Shown piece after piece: positions 12,974 through 23,669 of a stretch of 58,649 bases of DNA (positions within the stretch are counted from its first letter, which is position 1; every line of letters begins with the position of its first letter). The notes below the pieces were generated by a model. The model was not told the origin of the DNA and did not search any database. It saw only the letters and a list, made by a program, of their open reading frames with translations. The position numbers were made by a program, and so were the translations under genes. The stretch comes from Vibrio thalassae (GTDB lineage: Bacteria > Pseudomonadota > Gammaproteobacteria > Enterobacterales > Vibrionaceae): positions 1 to 58,649 of the forward strand of contig NZ_OANU01000007.1 in assembly GCF_900089835.1 (NCBI RefSeq), in the 5' to 3' direction.

Positions 12974-13696
12974 ATGACGAATAAAACAGCGGCACCTCGT
13001 AACAAGCCGAAAAGCCGCGCTGCTTCTACACGTTTCAAACAGCAATCAGATCAAAGAAGTAGGACGAAAAAGCCCTCATCCAAGCAAACGTTTAGACGAA
13101 AAGCGGATAGCAATAGAACGAGACTACCCATTGAAGATCGAAAAGTAATCCTCTTCAACAAGCCTTATGACACATTAAGTCAATTCACAGATGGTGACGG
13201 ACGTAAAACTCTCGCCGATTACATCCCAATCAAAGATGTCTACGCTGCAGGACGCCTCGATAGAGATAGCGAAGGTTTGATGGTTCTGACCAACGATGGC
13301 ATTTTGCAAGCTAGGCTAACACAGCCAAAATCTAAATCAGAGAAAACCTATTGGGTTCAAGTGGATGGTGTTCCAAGTGATGAAGACTTAGAAAAACTGC
13401 GGCGTGGTGTCGTTCTCAAAGACGGTCCTACACTGCCTGCTAAAGTTTCACTTATGGAAACACCTGAAGTTTGGGAACGCAATCCACCAGTCCGCTTTCG
13501 GGCCAATATTCCGACTACTTGGTTAAGTATTACGATTATTGAAGGAAGAAATCGACAAGTACGTCGAATGACGGCGAATATTGGTTTCCCAACATTGCGG
13601 CTGATCCGAGCGTCTATGGCTGGATTTGAGGTTGGGCATTTGCAGCCAGGTGAATGGGTAGAGCTCCCAACCCATCACCCAGCGTTAGTGAAGTAA
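12974..13696 (+). CDS. rluE: 23S rRNA pseudouridine(2457) synthase RluE
   Basis: RluE isomerises U2457 of 23S rRNA. The 240-residue protein has a basic, low-complexity N-terminal tail (about residues 1-55, rich in K, R, S, T) not essential to the fold, then the RsuA-type catalytic domain with [14 protein letters not shown] and the catalytic Asp in [18 protein letters not shown], and the [10 protein letters not shown] motif. It lacks the S4 domain of RsuA. Its position next to icd matches RluE in E. coli. Its stop is only 11 bases from the convergent kdsB stop, with no terminator between. Confidence 0.92.
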   Translation: MTNKTAAPRNKPKSRAASTRFKQQSDQRSRTKKPSSKQTFRRKADSNRTRLPIEDRKVILFNKPYDTLSQFTDGDGRKTLADYIPIKDVYAAGRLDRDSEGLMVLTNDGILQARLTQPKSKSEKTYWVQVDGVPSDEDLEKLRRGVVLKDGPTLPAKVSLMETPEVWERNPPVRFRANIPTTWLSITIIEGRNRQVRRMTANIGFPTLRLIRASMAGFEVGHLQPGEWVELPTHHPALVK

Positions 13697-13707
13697 GCGT
13701 CAACAAC

Positions 13708-14463
13708 TTATTGTTTGGCAACAATCGCTCGAACGTGCTCAAGATCTTCAGGAGTATCCACCCCAGCTGGTGGTGCTTCTTGAGCCGCAGCCACATGGAT
13801 TTTCTCACCGTACCATAAGACACGCAGCTGCTCTAAACACTCAATGCGTTCAAGTGCACTCGGTGCCCACTCAACATAGGTCTTGATAAACCCTGCACGA
13901 TAAGCATAAATACCAATGTGTCTAAGCAAAGGACTCGCCGCGCGTTGCTTTGGCTCTGAGGCATAGGCATCGCGATCCCAAGGTATCGTAGCTCGACTGA
14001 AATAGAGCGCATAGCCCTGCGCGTCAGTGACCACTTTTACCGCATTCGGGTTAAACACTTCCGCGTCATTGTCAATAGTGACGCCAAGCGTTGCCATTGG
14101 AGCAATGCTTGTTTCTAGGTTGCTTGCTACTTGTTTAATGATACTTGGCGGAATTAGCGGCTCGTCGCCTTGAACATTCACCACTATATGATCAGGGGCG
14201 ATATTCATCGACTCTACCACCTCAGCTAAACGCTCTGTACCTGATTCATGTGTCGGAGAGGTCATGCAAACTTCGGCACCAAACTGCTTCGCCGCTAACT
14301 CAACACGCTCATCATCCGTTGCAATAACTACACGCTCTGCGCCCGATTGGAGGGATTTCTCATAAACGTGCTGAATCATCGGTTTACCGCCGATGTCCGC
14401 CAGCGGCTTGCCAGGCAGACGAGTAGATTCATACCTTGCTGGAATTATGACCGTAAAAGACAT
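13708..14463 (-). CDS. kdsB: 3-deoxy-manno-octulosonate cytidylyltransferase
   Basis: KdsB activates KDO as CMP-KDO for lipopolysaccharide inner core synthesis. The 251 residues show the nucleotidyltransferase motif [16 protein letters not shown] at the N-terminus, [12 protein letters not shown] near residue 95 and the C-terminal [17 protein letters not shown]. Its ATG overlaps the ycaR stop by one base (TAATG), so it is translationally coupled. It is the last gene of the comEC-msbA-lpxK-ycaR-kdsB run. Confidence 0.97.
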   Translation of the reverse strand: MSFTVIIPARYESTRLPGKPLADIGGKPMIQHVYEKSLQSGAERVVIATDDERVELAAKQFGAEVCMTSPTHESGTERLAEVVESMNIAPDHIVVNVQGDEPLIPPSIIKQVASNLETSIAPMATLGVTIDNDAEVFNPNAVKVVTDAQGYALYFSRATIPWDRDAYASEPKQRAASPLLRHIGIYAYRAGFIKTYVEWAPSALERIECLEQLRVLWYGEKIHVAAAQEAPPAGVDTPEDLEHVRAIVAKQ

Positions 14464-14642
14464 TAGCGTCCCTCATCCATACTCATTTGTCTTGCTTCAG
14501 GTTCTAGTAGTACTGGAATCCCATCTTTGATTGGGTAAGCAAGTCTATCAAGCTTACAAATAAGCTCTTGCTTGTCTTTGTCAAAAGTGAGTTTTCCTTT
14601 GCATACTGGGCATGCCACGATTTCAAGAAGTCTGTGATCCAT
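14463..14642 (-). CDS. ycaR: Trm112-family small protein YcaR
   Basis: A 59-residue protein starting [18 protein letters not shown] with a CPVCKG zinc-ribbon-like pair and a later single Cys (LICK), then the family ending [17 protein letters not shown]. It belongs to the UPF0434/Trm112 family; eukaryotic and archaeal Trm112 activates methyltransferases, but the bacterial role is not settled. The ATG at 14642 lies inside the 3' end of lpxK (20-base overlap) and the stop overlaps kdsB by one base. The lpxK-ycaR-kdsB order is the same in E. coli. Confidence 0.9.
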   Translation of the reverse strand: MDHRLLEIVACPVCKGKLTFDKDKQELICKLDRLAYPIKDGIPVLLEPEARQMSMDEGR

Positions 14643-15633
14643 AACTTTCTATTACCTTGTTTATTTTATTGAGTATTTCGCTATTGTCTTGCTCAGTGAA
14701 CTGCGCAGAAACGGGCAAATACCACCAATTATCTTGTGCAAATGAACGACATTTTACGGCATCTTTTTCCGTCATAATGACGTTATCAGCCCCCTTACTG
14801 AGGGCCATTAATTGTTGTGGTTGAAAATCTTGATGATCGGCGAAGCCTTGGCAGCACACCAAGTCGGCATCCAAAGCGTTCAGCGTCTTAAAAAAACGTG
14901 GCGGGTGACCAATACCAGCAAAGGCAGCAAGTCTGCCTAGCTCAGTGACCGATTTACGCTCATTGGTTACCAAGTTGATGGCAAGTTCAGGCTGTAAATC
15001 AAAACGCTTTTCTTGCTCTAAGCCACCTTCGCCACCGTTGGTGACGATGAGATCCACTTCATCCAAACGAGACAGCGTTTCACGTAACGGTCCCAATGGA
15101 ATAGATTGCTCATTCCCAAACCGTCGAACACCATCGACCACCACTATTTCCATCGCTCTATCGAGAGCATAGTGTTGGAGCCCATCATCAGTAACAATGA
15201 CATCAACACCAAGATGCTCCAGCGCCTTAACCGCATTCGATCTTATAGGATCCACAACAACGGGAACTTTAGTTCTTTCATATATAAGCTTTGGTTCATC
15301 ACCACACGCTTTCGTACTGGTCTCAGTGGTTACTTGTAACGGATAGTGATCAGATTTGCCGCCATAGCCACGAGAAACAACGCCAGGCTTTAAGCCTTGT
15401 CGCTGCAAATTCTCTATCAACCAAATCACTATTGGCGTTTTTCCATTGCCACCTGCAGTAATGTTGCCAACCACAATCACAGGCAAGGATGACGTGTAAT
15501 GCGCTTTTGAACCATTACTGAAGGCCAACCTGCGTTGCTTAGCGATCGCTTGGTATAACTTACTCAAAGGCCAAAGTAATGGCCACCACAAGTAGTTGAA
15601 TGGATTACGACCGAACCACAGTTTCTCAATCAC
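14623..15633 (-). CDS. lpxK: Tetraacyldisaccharide 4'-kinase
   Basis: LpxK phosphorylates the 4' position of the lipid A disaccharide precursor at the inner face of the cytoplasmic membrane. The 336-residue protein has an N-terminal membrane-associated segment (about residues 8-30) and the P-loop [14 protein letters not shown] near residue 60, then TDDGLQHY with its conserved Asp pair. It overlaps msbA by four bases (ATGA type) and the downstream ycaR by 20, so the order msbA-lpxK is a tight operon that makes and then flips lipid A. Confidence 0.96.
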   Translation of the reverse strand: MIEKLWFGRNPFNYLWWPLLWPLSKLYQAIAKQRRLAFSNGSKAHYTSSLPVIVVGNITAGGNGKTPIVIWLIENLQRQGLKPGVVSRGYGGKSDHYPLQVTTETSTKACGDEPKLIYERTKVPVVVDPIRSNAVKALEHLGVDVIVTDDGLQHYALDRAMEIVVVDGVRRFGNEQSIPLGPLRETLSRLDEVDLIVTNGGEGGLEQEKRFDLQPELAINLVTNERKSVTELGRLAAFAGIGHPPRFFKTLNALDADLVCCQGFADHQDFQPQQLMALSKGADNVIMTEKDAVKCRSFAQDNWWYLPVSAQFTEQDNSEILNKINKVIESYGSQTS

Positions 15634-17384
15634 TCACTTTCACCAAACTGAATTTTATGCAGCTGTGCGTAAGCGCCTTTGTGAGCAAGCAGCGTTTTGT
15701 GATCGCCTCTCTCGATCACTTCACCATCATCAACTACAAGAATTTCATCCGCTTCTTCGATCGTTGATAGGCGGTGAGCAATCACTAACACCGTTTTGTC
15801 TTTCTGCAGTTCGTCCAATGCCGATTGAATGGCGCGCTCTGATTCCGTGTCCAAAGCCGAAGTAGCCTCATCCAAAATCAGCACCGGCGCATCACGCAAC
15901 AAAGCTCGTGCAATTGCGATGCGCTGTCTCTGACCACCCGACAAGCTCGCACCATTTTCACCAATCACAGTATCAAGGCCGTTATCTAGCCCATTGATAA
16001 ACTCCATCGCATGAGCGAGTGTCGCTGCATGTTCTATCTGTTCACGGGTATATTCACCATCCGTTGCATAGGCAATGTTGTTAGCAATGGTATCGTTAAA
16101 TAAATGCACATTTTGAGACACCAACCCAAAGTGCTTACGCAAGTTGGTGAGCTTAATATCATCGATTTTGTGACCATCGAGTTCAATGCTTCCGTTATCC
16201 ACGTCATAGAAACGTGTAAATAAGTTCGCAATCGTACTCTTACCAGAACCTGAGCGACCAACCAAGGCAATGGTTTTTCCAGCAGGAAGGTTAAAACTAA
16301 CATGTCGCAGCGCTGGCTTCTCGTTACCCTGATAGGTGAAGGTGATGTCATTGACTTTAATGTCCCCTTTCACTTTTTCAAGCTCTACGGTGCCATTGTC
16401 ACGCTCAGTATCTAAATCCATCAACGCAAATAACGTCTGACTTGCCGCCATGCCGCGTTGAAACTCTGCTGTTACGCCGGTCAGCGCTTTTAATGGACGC
16501 ATTAATGAGAACATCGCAGAGAAAATAACCGTAAACGTACCTGCTGTTAATTGATCCCGAATCTCATCAAAACTCGCAAGATAAAGCACAGCCACTAACG
16601 CAAGGGAAGCGATCATTTGAATCACCGGGTTTGCTACCGCTGAAGCCGCAACCATCTTCATGCTTTGCTGCCTCATTTGGTTACTCATTTGGTCGAATCG
16701 TTCTTTTTCTACTCGTTGTCCACCGTAACTCAGAACCACTTTATGACCTTTCAGCATTTGTTCCGCTGACGTTGTCATATGACCCATGGAGGTTTGCATG
16801 TTACGAGAGATCTTTCTGAATCGTTTGGAAACAAAACTGATTGCCCAGGCCACGACTGGAGCCACTGCAAAAAGAACCAAAGAAAGCTGCCAACTGCTCC
16901 AGAACATCAGAACCAATAAACCAATGATACTTGCGCCTTCTCGGACAATACTGACTAACGAGCGGCTTGTCGCACCCGCGACTTGCTCTGAATCATAAGT
17001 AATACGAGAAAGCAGACCACCGGTAGATTCTTTGTCAAAGAATGAGACTGGCATGTGCATAAAATGACTGAAAATTTTTCGACGTAGCTCCATCACCACT
17101 TTGCCGGATACCCAGCTCAAACAGTAAGTGGAAACAAATCCACTGGTACCACGTACGAACATCATTCCAAGAATAATTAGAGGAAGGACTTTTAGGAAAT
17201 TTGACTCGACATCACCGAAGCCCTCATCAAGTAGAGGCTTGAGTAGTGAAAGCATATAGGTATCTGCAGCAGCATTGATCACCAGTGCGATCACCGCAAC
17301 GACGAGACCCGCTTTGTACTCTCGAATATAAGTCCAAAGACGCTTAAAGGTCTGCAGCGTCGTTTCATCTTGATTTAGCGACAT
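15630..17384 (-). CDS. msbA: Lipid A flippase MsbA (ABC transporter)
   Basis: MsbA is a homodimeric ABC exporter that flips core-lipid A across the inner membrane. The 584 residues comprise a six-helix transmembrane domain (1-330) and a nucleotide-binding domain with Walker [10 protein letters not shown] near residue 380, signature [14 protein letters not shown] near 480, Walker [13 protein letters not shown] and the H-loop IAHRLST. The length equals that of other MsbA proteins. It follows comEC with a 31-base gap and overlaps lpxK. Confidence 0.96.
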   Translation of the reverse strand: MSLNQDETTLQTFKRLWTYIREYKAGLVVAVIALVINAAADTYMLSLLKPLLDEGFGDVESNFLKVLPLIILGMMFVRGTSGFVSTYCLSWVSGKVVMELRRKIFSHFMHMPVSFFDKESTGGLLSRITYDSEQVAGATSRSLVSIVREGASIIGLLVLMFWSSWQLSLVLFAVAPVVAWAISFVSKRFRKISRNMQTSMGHMTTSAEQMLKGHKVVLSYGGQRVEKERFDQMSNQMRQQSMKMVAASAVANPVIQMIASLALVAVLYLASFDEIRDQLTAGTFTVIFSAMFSLMRPLKALTGVTAEFQRGMAASQTLFALMDLDTERDNGTVELEKVKGDIKVNDITFTYQGNEKPALRHVSFNLPAGKTIALVGRSGSGKSTIANLFTRFYDVDNGSIELDGHKIDDIKLTNLRKHFGLVSQNVHLFNDTIANNIAYATDGEYTREQIEHAATLAHAMEFINGLDNGLDTVIGENGASLSGGQRQRIAIARALLRDAPVLILDEATSALDTESERAIQSALDELQKDKTVLVIAHRLSTIEEADEILVVDDGEVIERGDHKTLLAHKGAYAQLHKIQFGESE

Positions 17385-17415
17385 AATTATTGTTCGTTTT
17401 CTTCTATCTATTTAT

Positions 17416-19698
17416 TTATTCTACTCTGCTTCGCAACATCTGCCTATACCAAGGGTCGAGGTTCTGGTTGCGAAGCGTTGAAACGGTTAATTCTCCATCA
17501 AAAAAGACAAAATTAATCTGTCCTTGTTCACCAGTTTCGTACCATTGAGCACCTTGTTCAATATATCGTTGTTTAACCGATTCACTCGGAAGCTGCCAAC
17601 GAGACTGGAACTTGGTTGACGCGACAACATGGTCGGCGCGAATTAATCGGGTCAGAAATGTTGAAGAGGAAGTATTGCTGCCATGATGGGGGACACCCAT
17701 CACATCGACATTGAGGTCAGAAATTGTTCTTGCGATCAAAATTTCACTGACTTTCTCAATATCACCGGTAAGCAGTATTCGTTTTATCGTTGTCTGGCCT
17801 TGAACAACACTCACTAGTACAACGCAAGAGTGTGGGTTGTACGCTCTCTCTACTTTGTTCGGTGGCCACAGTGCTTCAAATCGAATTGCTTTCCATTGCC
17901 ACGTCTTACCCTGGACACAAAGCTGCTCATCCTTTGTACCGTCTGGCTTTTTTATCCATTCTGGCTGCCAACTAGCAACAAGTGCATTTTCCCCTCCTGC
18001 GTGATCATTATCGGCGTGGCTGATAATGATTCCATGGAGCTTTTTAACGCCTAGAGCCAATAGATTGGGAGTAACTACAGCCCTTGCCATCGAGAACGTC
18101 GGGGTCGCCCTTCCTGTGTCATAAAGCACGGCTTCATCGCCTTGTTTAATGGCAACAGCGAGGCCATGAGCCACATCGAAGAAATGAACACTGACTTTTT
18201 GACCACTTTGTTTTAGTGGCAACGTCACGGCAAAAGCTATTAATAATAACGCGAACCACTTCAATGAAATGCCTTGTCTCAACACCAAGACCAAAATCAA
18301 AGGTATTGCATAGAAAGCAAAATACGCTGGAGCATTAAACCAAAACCAACTGGATAAATTCAAAGCGTAGTCAAACGGCATCATAAGCCCATCGACCCAC
18401 TCCCATACAAAGCGCGCTTTTTCCACAAGCACTGTCACTACAGTGACCAACAGCAATGTCGGGACGACGAGAAAACTAAACCAAGGAACAAAAACCAAGT
18501 TATAAAACGGCGACGCCATGGCGATGCCTTGAAATAAACCGACAACAATAGGAATGAATAGTAAGCAGAGCAGCACGTGAGTGTACAATACAGTACGAAG
18601 ACCAAATTGATGGCACACAACAGAGTGAGTAACGATAAGTACAGCAACAGCAAGGAAAGAAAGCCAAAAACTGGCACTTGCGGCAGAAAATGGTATCAAA
18701 GTCAGTATCAGTGACGCTGTCACCAATAACGTCACCACACTCATTATTCGGGTGTGAGTAATGTAGAGTACATTAACAACAGCAAGCATGATTAAAGCTC
18801 GAACCGTTGATGTAGCAAAGCCTCCTAATGCAGCATAAAAGTATGCTAACAAGAGCCCCAACAGCAGGCTTAATATCAAACCAAAACGCACCGTTTTATG
18901 ACGATATGCGACTGGCAAGCACAGCGTCATGACAAGCAAGCTAGCGCGTCCGATAAGGTAGCCTACGGTAAATATTATTCCTACGTGCAAGCCTGAAATA
19001 GCCACAAGATGAGACAGTCCGCTTTGTTTTAAGCGCAACCAATCTTTCGCCTCTAGTTTGCTTCTATCGCCGAAAATTAACGCCAAATAATAACCTTGAT
19101 AGGGACTATTTTCGGTCGCTGACACAACCACTTGATGCAATGTCGCTTGCCAATTGTCCACACTGCGAACGATAAAGTGGCTGCCATTCGCCAAAATACT
19201 CTCTGCCGAAATGCGATGGGAAAAATAGTATTGCTCTTTGTCGAAACCAACCTGATTACGCACACCAATAACTGGAGCTAAGTGAACCAATGCGTGTAGC
19301 TCATCGCCCATTGATAATTCGACTGGTGTATATAATTTGACGCTAGGCTGCTCAAAGAATGACAATTTTTCTCCGTTAATAGATAAAATCGTCAACTCAA
19401 CCTCATATCCACGAGTTATTTTTTTAAAATAGCTGTCAACTCGTCCTTTTATGGTAATATCTGTGCCAAATCGGTAAAGCACCTCAGACTGGTGCTTATA
19501 TAGATTCCCTTGTATCAAAGCCACGGACATTGCAATAAATACCCATGCGAATACTAAGCAGCGGTTTATAAGTAGGGCTATGCTAATTAAGGATGTAGGA
19601 ATCAACCAGTAGTAATGAGGCATCATTGGCCACCAAATCACACTGATCAGTGTTAAGGTGTAACCCAATGGTGCAACAATGCCTGTTAAGAGAGTCAT
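17416..19698 (-). CDS. comEC: DNA uptake channel ComEC/Rec2
   Basis: ComEC carries single-stranded DNA across the inner membrane during natural transformation. The 760-residue protein has an N-terminal DUF4131/OB-like region between early helices (1-170), the multi-helix Competence domain (about 190-480, with LRLKQSGLSHLVAISGLHVG), and a C-terminal metallo-beta-lactamase-like domain with SHADNDHAGG near residue 563. It is full length. It is the first gene of the minus-strand run into msbA-lpxK, and its ATG is only eight bases from the start of a divergent gene, so promoters must overlap coding sequence. Confidence 0.93.
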   Translation of the reverse strand: MTLLTGIVAPLGYTLTLISVIWWPMMPHYYWLIPTSLISIALLINRCLVFAWVFIAMSVALIQGNLYKHQSEVLYRFGTDITIKGRVDSYFKKITRGYEVELTILSINGEKLSFFEQPSVKLYTPVELSMGDELHALVHLAPVIGVRNQVGFDKEQYYFSHRISAESILANGSHFIVRSVDNWQATLHQVVVSATENSPYQGYYLALIFGDRSKLEAKDWLRLKQSGLSHLVAISGLHVGIIFTVGYLIGRASLLVMTLCLPVAYRHKTVRFGLILSLLLGLLLAYFYAALGGFATSTVRALIMLAVVNVLYITHTRIMSVVTLLVTASLILTLIPFSAASASFWLSFLAVAVLIVTHSVVCHQFGLRTVLYTHVLLCLLFIPIVVGLFQGIAMASPFYNLVFVPWFSFLVVPTLLLVTVVTVLVEKARFVWEWVDGLMMPFDYALNLSSWFWFNAPAYFAFYAIPLILVLVLRQGISLKWFALLLIAFAVTLPLKQSGQKVSVHFFDVAHGLAVAIKQGDEAVLYDTGRATPTFSMARAVVTPNLLALGVKKLHGIIISHADNDHAGGENALVASWQPEWIKKPDGTKDEQLCVQGKTWQWKAIRFEALWPPNKVERAYNPHSCVVLVSVVQGQTTIKRILLTGDIEKVSEILIARTISDLNVDVMGVPHHGSNTSSSTFLTRLIRADHVVASTKFQSRWQLPSESVKQRYIEQGAQWYETGEQGQINFVFFDGELTVSTLRNQNLDPWYRQMLRSRVE

Positions 19699-19706
19699 GT
19701 TTCCCT

Positions 19707-20216
19707 ATGCCAAGAAAGTTAATTAAACGTTTCATGCCCGATCACGAGATGATCAAACGACAAAAGGCATTGAAAGTGTTCGGCAATGTCCTCTATAACC
19801 CAAACCTATGGTGTTTAAACCGACGCTCAGCGGCAGGTGCTTTCGCCGTTGGTTTATTTATGGCTTTCGTCCCTCTGCCAAGCCAAATGATCATGGCTGC
19901 TGGACTTGCCATTATGTTTGGCGTGAACTTACCGCTGTCCGTTGCACTTGTTTGGATCAGTAATCCCGTGACCATGCCGGTACTTTTCTACTTCGCCTAC
20001 AAGCTCGGAGCCTTTTGCCTAAATACACCGCCGCAGCCGTTCCATTTTGAACTGTCTTGGCAATATTTATCAGACCAAATGAGCACGATTGGGCCTCCTT
20101 TCCTTTTAGGATGTGCGATATGCGCTATCGTTTCTTCTGTTGCTGGATATTTTGGAATTCGTGGTCTTTGGCGCTATTCTGTTGTGCGCAGCTGGCAAAA
20201 ACGCGCTACAAGGTAA
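19707..20216 (+). CDS. DUF2062 membrane protein
   Basis: A protein of 169 residues beginning MPRKLIKRFMPDHEMIKRQK, with a basic N-terminus and three or four hydrophobic segments (about residues 50-75, 80-105, 135-160), including the family signature AVGLFMAFVPLPSQM and ISNPVTMPVLFYFAY. This is the DUF2062 family, of unknown function. The start at 19707 is chosen because it fits the family; an open frame extends 19 codons upstream but would overlap the comEC start. It is divergent from comEC. Confidence 0.85.
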   Translation: MPRKLIKRFMPDHEMIKRQKALKVFGNVLYNPNLWCLNRRSAAGAFAVGLFMAFVPLPSQMIMAAGLAIMFGVNLPLSVALVWISNPVTMPVLFYFAYKLGAFCLNTPPQPFHFELSWQYLSDQMSTIGPPFLLGCAICAIVSSVAGYFGIRGLWRYSVVRSWQKRATR

Positions 20217-20304
20217 CGCGATTATTGAAGGTGCCAAAGTAGGCTTAAGAAAAACTACGAGCCTACAGACAGTTTGAAGCAACAACGTTGTCGACTGAAT
20301 ATGA

Positions 20305-20338
20305 AAAAGCCCACCATGCATAAGCATGGTGGGCTTTT
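20305..20338. terminator. Bidirectional terminator, DUF2062 gene / lolE
   Basis: A 15-bp perfect stem (AAAAGCCCACCATGC with its complement) around the loop ATAA is A-flanked on the left and T-ended on the right, so it works for both convergent genes. Confidence 0.9.
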
Positions 20339-20351
20339 CCTTTGAGTGACA

Positions 20352-21590
20352 TTATTTAGAACTGAGAACAGTGGCAGGATTCAGCTGACTTGCTTTCGTG
20401 GCTGGGTACCAGGTTGCAATAAGGCTTAATACCGTTGCTGTTCCAGCGACTAAGGCAACATCACTCCAAACGAGCTGAGATGGGAGAAAATCAACGAAGT
20501 AAATATCACCGGATAAAAACTTATGCCCAATTAGCGACTCCAGACCTGAAATCAAAGGAGTGAGGTTCAGCGCGATGACACTGCCTAACACACCACCCAC
20601 TATGCTTCCTACGACTCCTGAGAATACACCCTGCCAGGTAAATATTCGTTTTATTAAACCATCGGTGGCCCCCATCGTTCTCAATATAGCAATCTCAGAG
20701 GCGCGGTCTTTCACTGCCATCATTAAGGTTGAGACGATATTGAAACAGGCCACACCGATCACCAACACCATGACCAGATACATAATGGTCCGAACGAGTT
20801 GAATGTCTCGATATAAGAACCCGTATTTTTGCTTCCAACTGTGTAAATAAACATATTCCGTTAAGGTATTCCCGACTTCTCGAACAATCAAAGGCGCGTT
20901 GAACACGTCATCGACTTTGATAGACACACCCGTTACCTTATCACCCAACCTAGCGTATTGCTGGGCATCAGCAAGTGGGACTATGGCCAGGCTATGATCT
21001 ATCTGCCCATTTAGCTCTAACAGACCTGTCACTTGAACTCGTACTCTCCTTGGGGCTTGTACTTTAGTACTATTGCCCGACGTCGGTATCATCAACGTCA
21101 CATAATCGCCCACTTTGGCTCCTACTTGATCAGCAACTCCCTTCCCCAAAATGACTTGCTGCTGACCTGACTGAAATGTTTGCCATGCCGCTCCTTTGAC
21201 AAAGCTCGGTAACGTCGACACCTTAGGTTCAAGTTGCGGATCGACACCACGAACTTCCACGGCTTTCAGTTGACTGCCTTTTTCTACTAAAGCGGTCAAT
21301 CGAACATAAGGTGCCGCCGCTTCTACCTGTGAGTGCTCAAGCGCGGAATCCATGACATTTTGCCAATTTTTGATCGGGGCGTTGACGCCTTCAAATTCAC
21401 CGTGGGCAATCACAGATAACACTCGATTCTTCAGCTCACGCTCAAAACCATTCATCGCCGACAAGCCAATGACAATCACAGCCACCCCAACGGCAATCCC
21501 TACGATGGACGAAATAGAAATAAACGACACCATTTTGTTGCGTTGTTTGGCTTTACTAAAACGTTTACCAATAAAAAACGAAAGTGACAC
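20352..21590 (-). CDS. lolE: Lipoprotein-releasing ABC permease LolE
   Basis: LolE is one of two permeases of the LolCDE complex that extracts outer-membrane lipoproteins from the inner membrane. The 412 residues show the MacB/FtsX layout: helix 1 (about 25-50) followed by AMNGFERELKNRV, a large periplasmic domain (about 50-270), then three helices with AVKDRASEIAILRTMGAT. LolE rather than LolC is assigned from its place after lolD and the MSLSFFIGKRFSKAK start. The gap to lolD is 14 bases. Confidence 0.93.
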   Translation of the reverse strand: MSLSFFIGKRFSKAKQRNKMVSFISISSIVGIAVGVAVIVIGLSAMNGFERELKNRVLSVIAHGEFEGVNAPIKNWQNVMDSALEHSQVEAAAPYVRLTALVEKGSQLKAVEVRGVDPQLEPKVSTLPSFVKGAAWQTFQSGQQQVILGKGVADQVGAKVGDYVTLMIPTSGNSTKVQAPRRVRVQVTGLLELNGQIDHSLAIVPLADAQQYARLGDKVTGVSIKVDDVFNAPLIVREVGNTLTEYVYLHSWKQKYGFLYRDIQLVRTIMYLVMVLVIGVACFNIVSTLMMAVKDRASEIAILRTMGATDGLIKRIFTWQGVFSGVVGSIVGGVLGSVIALNLTPLISGLESLIGHKFLSGDIYFVDFLPSQLVWSDVALVAGTATVLSLIATWYPATKASQLNPATVLSSK

Positions 21591-21604
21591 GTTAACTCCT
21601 TGAA

Positions 21605-22294
21605 CTAGGCGGTTTGAGCATCAAGTAGCAAACCATCTTGCATATGCATCTGCCTATCCATTTTCGCAGCTAACTCATTATCGTGAGTGACCACTAGAAA
21701 AGCAGTTCCATACTCAGTATTGAGTGTTCGCATCAAGTCATAAATTGACAAGGCCGTTGTGTGATCAAGGTTACCCGTCGGTTCATCAGCAAGTACTAGG
21801 GCCGGTTTATTGACCAAGGCTCTCGCGATTGCGACGCGTTGACGTTCACCACCCGATAGCTCGGAAGGGCGATGCTCTAAACGGTGTTTTAATCCCACTC
21901 GTTCCAATAACGCACTGGCTTCTGCCTTGGCTTGTTTCGTACCCATCCCGCCAATTAACAGCGGCATCGCGACGTTTTCTACCGCGGTAAAGTCACTGAG
22001 TAGATGATGAAACTGATAAACAAACCCTAAATGCTCGTTGCGAAGCTTAGCTTGTTGATTACTGCTAAGCGTTAACAAAGGTTTACCAAGGAAGGTGACC
22101 TCCCCTTCTGTGGCCTCATCGAGTGCCCCTAAAACATGCAACAGCGTCGATTTCCCAGAACCAGAGGAACCGATAATAGACACCAGTTCGCCTTTGGCGA
22201 TCTCAAAGCTAACGCCTTTGAGAACCTCGGTATCCACCGCCCCGTCGTGATAAGTTTTTCGGATGTTTTGACAGGCGATCAATGGACTACTCAT
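21605..22294 (-). CDS. lolD: Lipoprotein-releasing ABC ATPase LolD
   Basis: LolD powers lipoprotein release to LolA. The 229 residues have Walker [14 protein letters not shown] near residue 42, the LolD-type loop [18 protein letters not shown], signature [14 protein letters not shown] and Walker [13 protein letters not shown]. The start overlaps lolC by eight bases, indicating translational coupling. It would serve the many lipoproteins encoded in this window, among them LpoB, YcfL and the Ig-repeat protein. Confidence 0.96.
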   Translation of the reverse strand: MSSPLIACQNIRKTYHDGAVDTEVLKGVSFEIAKGELVSIIGSSGSGKSTLLHVLGALDEATEGEVTFLGKPLLTLSSNQQAKLRNEHLGFVYQFHHLLSDFTAVENVAMPLLIGGMGTKQAKAEASALLERVGLKHRLEHRPSELSGGERQRVAIARALVNKPALVLADEPTGNLDHTTALSIYDLMRTLNTEYGTAFLVVTHDNELAAKMDRQMHMQDGLLLDAQTA

Positions 22295-23495
22295 ATCTTA
22301 AAGCCTCTGCTGGTTTAACGGATGACGCGCGGAAAGAAGGAAACAAGGTAGCTGCAAGACTTAACAATACAGCGCAAATAACAACAACGACAATTTGACT
22401 AGGATTAACGACGATCGGTAATTGGCCACCAAAGCTAAATAAAGCGACACCCATCATCTCAAGAATCGCATTCAGATTGTTGGCTAATAACACTCCAAGA
22501 ACACCACCGACTAAGGCGCCCACAGCACCGCTGCTCGCCCCTTGAACCATAAAAATAGCGAGCACTTGGCGGTCGGTCATACCTTGGGTTTTAAGAATGG
22601 CCACTTCTGATTGTTTTTCCATCACCACCATGATCAGAGCAGAAATAATATTGAACGCCGCGACACCTATAATAAGTCCCAACATTAACCCCATCATATT
22701 CTTTTCCATTTTAACCGCTTGGAATAGTTCACCACGTTGGTCACGCCAGTCGCTCCACAACCAGCCATCTGGCAAAGGTTGCTCACTCAAACTGGATACT
22801 ACAAAGGGATCGTTGAAAAACAGTCGCCAACCACTGGCTTCATCTGCGTTAAAACGCATCAATTTGGCAGCGTCTTTAAGGTGAGTCACTACCAATTGGC
22901 CATCAACATCTGAGCCAGTACTATAAAGACCCGCAACGGTAAACATTCTTTGGCTTGGAATTCGACCAAGAGGAGTATACTGACTGGCACTGGTGACCAT
23001 GAGTCGCACTTTATCCCCCACACGTACATCCAACTCACGAGCAAGAGTGTGACCAAGCAATATCTGATATTTACCCGGTTGTAGTTTATCAAGGCTGCCA
23101 CTCACTAGACGGTAACGAATAGGGTCGTCTGTATCAGGTTCAATACCAATCATCATCGCCGCAGATAAGCCTTGATGGCTTTGCACCACGGCTTCGCTGC
23201 GTACGATTGGAACGGCAGGCTGACTGGTCGGAAAACTATTGAGCAGCGCCGTTGGCTTATCGTTTAAGTTAACTCGACCTGATTCGTGTGAAATAACCGC
23301 TTGCGGCAAAACGCCAAGAATACGACCTTTCAGCTGCGCCTCAAATCCATTCATTACCGAGAGCACGGTAACCAGAGATAACACACCGATAGTAATTCCT
23401 GCGGTCGAAATATAGGATACAAATCGACTAAAGCGATCGCCAGAGCGACCTCTTAGGTAGCGTAATCCAATTAAAACGGGCAAAGGGTGAAACAT
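22287..23495 (-). CDS. lolC: Lipoprotein-releasing ABC permease LolC
   Basis: LolC is the second permease and the one that recruits the periplasmic carrier LolA. The 402-residue protein starts [22 protein letters not shown], equivalent to E. coli LolC; the open frame extends four codons to an ATG at 23507, which would add MAII, and neither has a strong ribosome site. Helix 1 and [16 protein letters not shown] are followed by the periplasmic domain, then three helices with [18 protein letters not shown]. It is first of the lolC-lolD-lolE operon, divergent from the PilZ gene. Confidence 0.93.
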   Translation of the reverse strand: MFHPLPVLIGLRYLRGRSGDRFSRFVSYISTAGITIGVLSLVTVLSVMNGFEAQLKGRILGVLPQAVISHESGRVNLNDKPTALLNSFPTSQPAVPIVRSEAVVQSHQGLSAAMMIGIEPDTDDPIRYRLVSGSLDKLQPGKYQILLGHTLARELDVRVGDKVRLMVTSASQYTPLGRIPSQRMFTVAGLYSTGSDVDGQLVVTHLKDAAKLMRFNADEASGWRLFFNDPFVVSSLSEQPLPDGWLWSDWRDQRGELFQAVKMEKNMMGLMLGLIIGVAAFNIISALIMVVMEKQSEVAILKTQGMTDRQVLAIFMVQGASSGAVGALVGGVLGVLLANNLNAILEMMGVALFSFGGQLPIVVNPSQIVVVVICAVLLSLAATLFPSFRASSVKPAEALRYE

Positions 23496-23669
23496 AATAA
23501 TGGCCATGGGACGAAATCTATGAGTAATGTAACCAGAAAACCCTCTGGGTTGTAGCCCCGATTGTAAAATTCCTTTTAAATTACGTACTTTTGACCATTC
23601 ATTCTGTCATTTTCTTGATAACTCAGACATACATGGAGATAATTAATTCAAGTTGATTAGGAAAAATGT

